Positions 6,168 to 8,753 of a stretch of 8,753 bases of DNA are shown here, piece by piece. The translations under genes were made by a program, and so were the position numbers. Position 1 is the stretch's first letter. Each line of letters opens with the position of its first letter. Below the pieces are notes generated by a model. It was not told the origin of the DNA, did not search any database, and worked only from the letters and a program-made list of their open reading frames with translations. The stretch is from Paracoccaceae bacterium (GTDB lineage Bacteria > Pseudomonadota > Alphaproteobacteria > Rhodobacterales > Rhodobacteraceae): NCBI GenBank assembly GCA_007129775.1, contig SKUV01000194.1:1-8753 (forward strand), in the 5' to 3' direction.

Positions 6168-7109
6168 GTGCCGGAGCCTGCCGCGCAGAAAGCCGTCGAG
6201 CCGCTGATCGCCCGGATCGCGGCCGCCCCGCCGGCGTCGCCGGTGCTGATCGCGGGGCCCACCGCCTCGGGCAAGTCCGCGCTGGCGCTGCGGGTGGCGC
6301 AGGAATGCGGGGGCGCGGTGGTGAATGCCGATGCGATTCAGGTTTATGAACGCTGGCGCGTGCTGTCTGCGCGCCCGGGCCCGCAGGATGTCGCGGCCGC
6401 GCCGCATCTGCTTTACGGCCATGTCCCGGCGGATGTGGCCTATTCCGTGGGCCACTGGCTGCTCGATCTGGCGCCGGTGCTGCGCGCCGCGGCGCAGGGC
6501 ACCGGCCCGCGCCCTGTGATCACCGGCGGCACCGGGCTATATTTCACCGCGCTGACCGAGGGGCTGGCCGAGATCCCGCCGGTGCCGGCCGAGGTGCGCC
6601 GGCAGGCCGAGGCGCTGCGCGCGCGGGGCGGGCTCGCCGGGCTGCTGGCGGGGGTGGATGCCGAAACCCGCGCCGGGCTCGATCAGGCCAACCCCGCCCG
6701 CGTGCAGCGCGCGTGGGAGGTGCAGCAGGCCACGGGAGAGGGGCTGGCGGCGTGGAAGGCGCGCACCGGTCCGCCGCTGTTGCCCCTGTCGCGATGCACC
6801 GCCGTGGCGCTGCGGGTCGATCCGGCGTGGCTGGGCGCGCGAATCGATTCGCGGCTGGAGGCGATGGTGGCCGCCGGCGCGCTGGAGGAAGTGGCGCGCG
6901 AGATGCCGACGCTGGGCCGCGGCCTGCCTTCGGAAAAGGCGATCGGCGCGGCGGAATTCGCCGCCCATCTGCGCGGCGAGATCAGCTTGCAAGAGGCCCT
7001 CGCCGCCGTCCGGATCGCCACGCGGCGCTATGCCAAACGCCAACGCACATGGCTGCGCAGCCGCATGGGCGGCTGGCAGGTCTTGTCGCTGCCCGGGCCG
7101 CACAGTTGA
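6168..7109 (+). CDS. miaA: tRNA dimethylallyltransferase
   Basis: MiaA transfers a dimethylallyl group from DMAPP to N6 of A37 in tRNAs that read UNN codons, the first step to i6A/ms2i6A. The product is 313 aa. The P-loop is GPTASGKS at 30-37. NADAIQVY at 53-60 holds Asp55, which corresponds to the catalytic Asp. ITGGTGLYF at 118-126 is the conserved central motif, and RRYAKRQRTWLR at 286-297 is the C-terminal tRNA-contacting motif. The segment after Asp55 reads ERWRVLSARP where E. coli has the DIGTAKP motif; this looks like a lineage variant, since the flanking motifs are intact. The GTG at 6168 was chosen because GGGGAG lies 4 bases upstream and the next in-frame candidate would cut into the P-loop strand. 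It uses DMAPP, a product of the MEP pathway begun by the nearby Dxr, but the genes are divergently transcribed. Confidence 0.95.
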   Translation: MPEPAAQKAVEPLIARIAAAPPASPVLIAGPTASGKSALALRVAQECGGAVVNADAIQVYERWRVLSARPGPQDVAAAPHLLYGHVPADVAYSVGHWLLDLAPVLRAAAQGTGPRPVITGGTGLYFTALTEGLAEIPPVPAEVRRQAEALRARGGLAGLLAGVDAETRAGLDQANPARVQRAWEVQQATGEGLAAWKARTGPPLLPLSRCTAVALRVDPAWLGARIDSRLEAMVAAGALEEVAREMPTLGRGLPSEKAIGAAEFAAHLRGEISLQEALAAVRIATRRYAKRQRTWLRSRMGGWQVLSLPGPHS

Positions 7110-7121
7110 TGCGTTGCATCA
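7107..7121. repeat. Small inverted repeat at the miaA stop
   Basis: TGATGC, a GTT loop and GCATCA form a perfect 6-base inverted repeat that begins with the miaA stop codon. No T-run follows, so it is not a standard terminator. It could be a weak operator or chance. Confidence 0.25.
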
Positions 7122-7146
7122 GGAATGGCGCGTAACCGACAGAACA

Positions 7147-7200
7147 CGCGTGGGCTTTCTTTGCGGATTTCTGCATTTTCCGCTTGGGAAAGCCCGCGCG
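7147..7200 (+). promoter_or_regulatory. 54-base stem-loop upstream of the AraC-family gene
   Basis: CGCGTGGGCTTTC (7147-7159) pairs with GAAAGCCCGCGCG (7188-7200) over 13 bases with a single G-T pair. Inside, GCGGA (7163-7167) pairs with TCCGC (7179-7183), leaving an 11-base loop. An alternative, exclusive pairing of TTTCC (7177-7181) with GGAAA (7187-7191) is also possible. No T-run follows on either strand. It may be a miaA transcript end, an operator for the regulator, or a small structured RNA. Its right arm overlaps the candidate promoter of the regulator gene. Confidence 0.5.
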
Positions 7201-7213
7201 GGGCGGCTAGGCT
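7184..7213 (+). promoter_or_regulatory. Candidate promoter of the AraC-family gene
   Basis: TTGGGA at 7184-7189 and TAGGCT at 7208-7213 are 18 bases apart; each matches its consensus only in part. Transcription would start near 7220, about 20 bases before the ATG. A GCGGC/GCCGC inverted repeat (7203-7207 and 7215-7219) overlaps the -10 and could be a regulator site. Weak call. Confidence 0.3.
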
Positions 7214-7240
7214 CGCCGCAAAACGGGAAGGCTGCCACCC

Positions 7241-8122
7241 ATGACCGTATCCGGAAAGACCTTCGCCGCTGCCGCGGCCTCCAACCCTGTTGCCGCACGC
7301 CCGAGGTCCGCGCGCGGGGTCACGATCATCCCCGATCCGGCCTCCGGGCCGCGGCTCGTGCTGATCCCGCGCCTTGCCGCCGGCGGGCGCTGGCGGGTGG
7401 AGGCGATGCGCAGCCTGCGCGAACCGCTTCTGCTGTGGTTCACCCAGGGCGCGGGCCGGGTCACCATCGGGGGCACGACGCGGGGCTACGGTGCCCATAA
7501 CGCGGTGTTCATTCCCGCCGGCACGATGCACGGGTTCGAGATGACGGGCCGTGTTTTCGGCACGGCGATCTTTTTCGGGCGTGACCACGGCCTGCCCCTG
7601 CCCGAACAGCCCCATCACCTGCGCGTGCGCGAGACCGCCGCGCAGCAGGAGATCGGCCTGATCCTCGACGCCGCCACCCGCGAACTGGAGGCCGGCCGCC
7701 CCGGCGCCGAACGTGCCGCGCGCCATTACCTCGGGCTGCTGGGGGTCTGGCTCGACCGCCAGATCACGCTGGCCGAAGGCGAGAGCCGCCCCGCGCCGGA
7801 CGCCTCCCGCCGGCTGGCCGAACGCTATGCCCGCCTGCTGGAGCGGAATTTCAACAGCGCCATGGGCGTGGCCGATTTCGCCGCCGCGCTTGGGGTGACA
7901 CCCACCCATCTGACCCGCGCCTGCAAGGCGGCCTCGGGCCGATCGGCCCATGAGTTGCTGCAGGACCGGGTGCTGTTCGAGGCCCGCCGCCTGCTGGCCG
8001 AGACCAACCTGCCGGTCAAGCAGGTGGCCGCGCATCTGGGCTTCGGCTCGGCGGCCTATTTCACCCGCAGCTTTCACGCCCGCACCGGCCAGACCCCTTC
8101 GGATTTCCGCCGCAAGCACTGA
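7241..8122 (+). CDS. AraC-family transcriptional regulator with cupin-like N-terminal domain
   Basis: This is a predicted DNA-binding activator or repressor of 293 aa, a usual length for the family. Residues about 60-115 form a cupin-like sensor domain (LLLWFTQGAGRVTIGG, then GAHNAVFIPAGTMHGFEM). A helical linker covers about 130-180. The C-terminal AraC DNA-binding domain at about 190-293 has two helix-turn-helix motifs: GVADFAAALGVTPTHLTRAC at 209-228 and VKQVAAHLGFGSAAYFTRSF at 259-278. The second carries the classic GFGSAAYFTRSFHARTGQTPSDFRR signature. The first 26 residues are Ala/Arg-rich and probably disordered. The ATG at 7241 has GGAAGG about 9 bases upstream. It follows miaA after 131 bases and faces the membrane protein gene on the other strand, so no target operon is obvious. 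The gene may regulate itself through the repeats upstream. The ligand cannot be read from the sequence. Confidence 0.9.
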   Translation: MTVSGKTFAAAAASNPVAARPRSARGVTIIPDPASGPRLVLIPRLAAGGRWRVEAMRSLREPLLLWFTQGAGRVTIGGTTRGYGAHNAVFIPAGTMHGFEMTGRVFGTAIFFGRDHGLPLPEQPHHLRVRETAAQQEIGLILDAATRELEAGRPGAERAARHYLGLLGVWLDRQITLAEGESRPAPDASRRLAERYARLLERNFNSAMGVADFAAALGVTPTHLTRACKAASGRSAHELLQDRVLFEARRLLAETNLPVKQVAAHLGFGSAAYFTRSFHARTGQTPSDFRRKH

Positions 8123-8174
8123 CCCGGGGCCGGTGGCCCCGCGCGGCACCGAACAGGGCCGGGGCTGGCCGGCG
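8123..8174. terminator. Hairpins between convergent genes, possible bidirectional terminator
   Basis: GGGGCC (8126-8131) and GGCCCC (8135-8140) form a perfect 6-base stem with a GGT loop, 3 bases after the regulator stop. A second GC stem (GCCGG with CCGGC, about 8159-8174) lies next to the end of the minus-strand gene. Neither has a T-run, so either weak intrinsic termination or Rho dependence is possible. The gap is only 52 bases. Confidence 0.35.
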
Positions 8175-8753
8175 CTATCCGCCCCCGAATGGCTGATGCT
8201 TGAACACGATCACGAACAGAATCCAGAAAAACAACGTCGTTGACACCACATAGCTGAGGCTGCGCGAGACGAGCACATTCGTCGGCCTGCGCGACAGTTT
8301 CACCGCCTTGAACGGCGTCATCGCCATGATGCGGAACTGATAATACCAGCAGATCAGCACCATGAAGCTGGAGGCCACGGTGATGATGAAGGCGATCGTA
8401 TCGCCCTGCAGGCTGTTGTCGCGACCGACCACCGCAAGCATCACATTGGCCGAGGCGAAGAGGCTCAGAAGCAGCAACTCCGAGACCGAACTCACCTCGG
8501 ACTTGATGCTGCGCAGCTCGCGCTTGCGCATGGCAAAGCCCAGCGGATCCTGCTTGTAGGCACGCGCGCGGCAAATCTCGTAGATCTCCAGCGCCAGCCG
8601 CTTGGTGCGCACATAGCGTTCGTAGAGCCGCGACAGCGCCGAGGTCTGGAAAAGCCCGTAAAACACCGCCGTCGCCTGCACATAAAGATAGTAATTCGCC
8701 ACTTCGAGCCCGTCGACGAAGACGATGACCGCCCCCGTCCCCAGCATCAGGAA
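8175..8753 (-). CDS. Multi-pass membrane protein of unknown function, 5' end outside the window
   Basis: The frame is open from the right edge to TAG at 8175-8177, giving 192 visible residues. An ATG at 8745-8747 exists, but the frame continues past it, so the true start is probably outside. Hydrophobic segments lie at about 20-36, 91-109, 118-140 and 164-184 of the visible part, with more hydrophobic sequence at the very edge. Between the first two is a basic loop of about 55 residues (ERYVRTKRLALEIYEICRAR, MRKRELRSIKSEV), probably cytoplasmic and helical. A second basic stretch (FKAVKLSRRP) precedes the last helix. The C terminus is short and polar (KHQPFGGG). I recognise no transporter, kinase or enzyme motif. 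Base composition appears less GC-rich than its neighbours, which may reflect its hydrophobic and Tyr/Phe/Ile-rich content or separate origin. It converges on the AraC-family gene. Confidence 0.75.
   Translation of the reverse strand, partial: FLMLGTGAVIVFVDGLEVANYYLYVQATAVFYGLFQTSALSRLYERYVRTKRLALEIYEICRARAYKQDPLGFAMRKRELRSIKSEVSSVSELLLLSLFASANVMLAVVGRDNSLQGDTIAFIITVASSFMVLICWYYQFRIMAMTPFKAVKLSRRPTNVLVSRSLSYVVSTTLFFWILFVIVFKHQPFGGG

Noticed and set aside
58..7121. The 12-mer TGATGCGTTGCA at both the small-gene stop (58-69, minus) and the miaA stop (7107-7118, plus)
   Set aside because: A few shared 12-mers are expected by chance in a window this size counting both strands, and the flanks differ.
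1..8753. CRISPR, mobile element, phage or toxin-antitoxin system
   Set aside because: No repeat array, transposase, integrase, tRNA or toxin-like pair was seen; nearly all sequence is accounted for by core genes.

Overview
The window is GC-rich, with the third-position G/C bias of a high-GC alphaproteobacterium. Protein sequences, gene order and the frequent non-ATG starts point to the Rhodobacterales (Rhodobacteraceae); this is inference from pattern recognition, not a database match.

Left and centre (about 67-6026, minus strand, read right to left): a conserved envelope and translation block in the order pyrH, frr, uppS, cdsA, dxr, rseP, then a 45-residue membrane protein gene. PyrH supplies UDP for nucleotide and cell-wall precursors. 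RRF recycles ribosomes. Dxr starts the MEP isoprenoid pathway, and UppS turns its products into the C55 lipid carrier for peptidoglycan. CdsA makes CDP-diacylglycerol for phospholipids, and RseP is the site-2 intramembrane protease of envelope stress signalling. uppS/cdsA and cdsA/dxr overlap by 4 bases (GTGA, ATGA) and rseP starts about 4 bases after dxr, so uppS to rseP look like one translationally coupled unit. A possible extra promoter lies between pyrH and frr. bamA, which often follows rseP, is not in the window.

Right (6168-8122, plus strand): miaA, divergent from pyrH across a 141-base region full of nested inverted repeats, then a gene for an AraC-family regulator with an N-terminal cupin-like sensor domain. 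A 54-base near-perfect stem-loop lies in front of the regulator gene. At the right edge (8175-8753, minus strand) is the 3' part of a membrane protein gene that I do not recognise, convergent with the regulator gene.

I see no CRISPR array, insertion sequence, prophage, tRNA, rRNA or evident defence system. Most of the window is ordinary core chromosome. The items worth a second look are the small membrane protein with its leader hairpin, the structured intergenic regions, and the unrecognised membrane protein.
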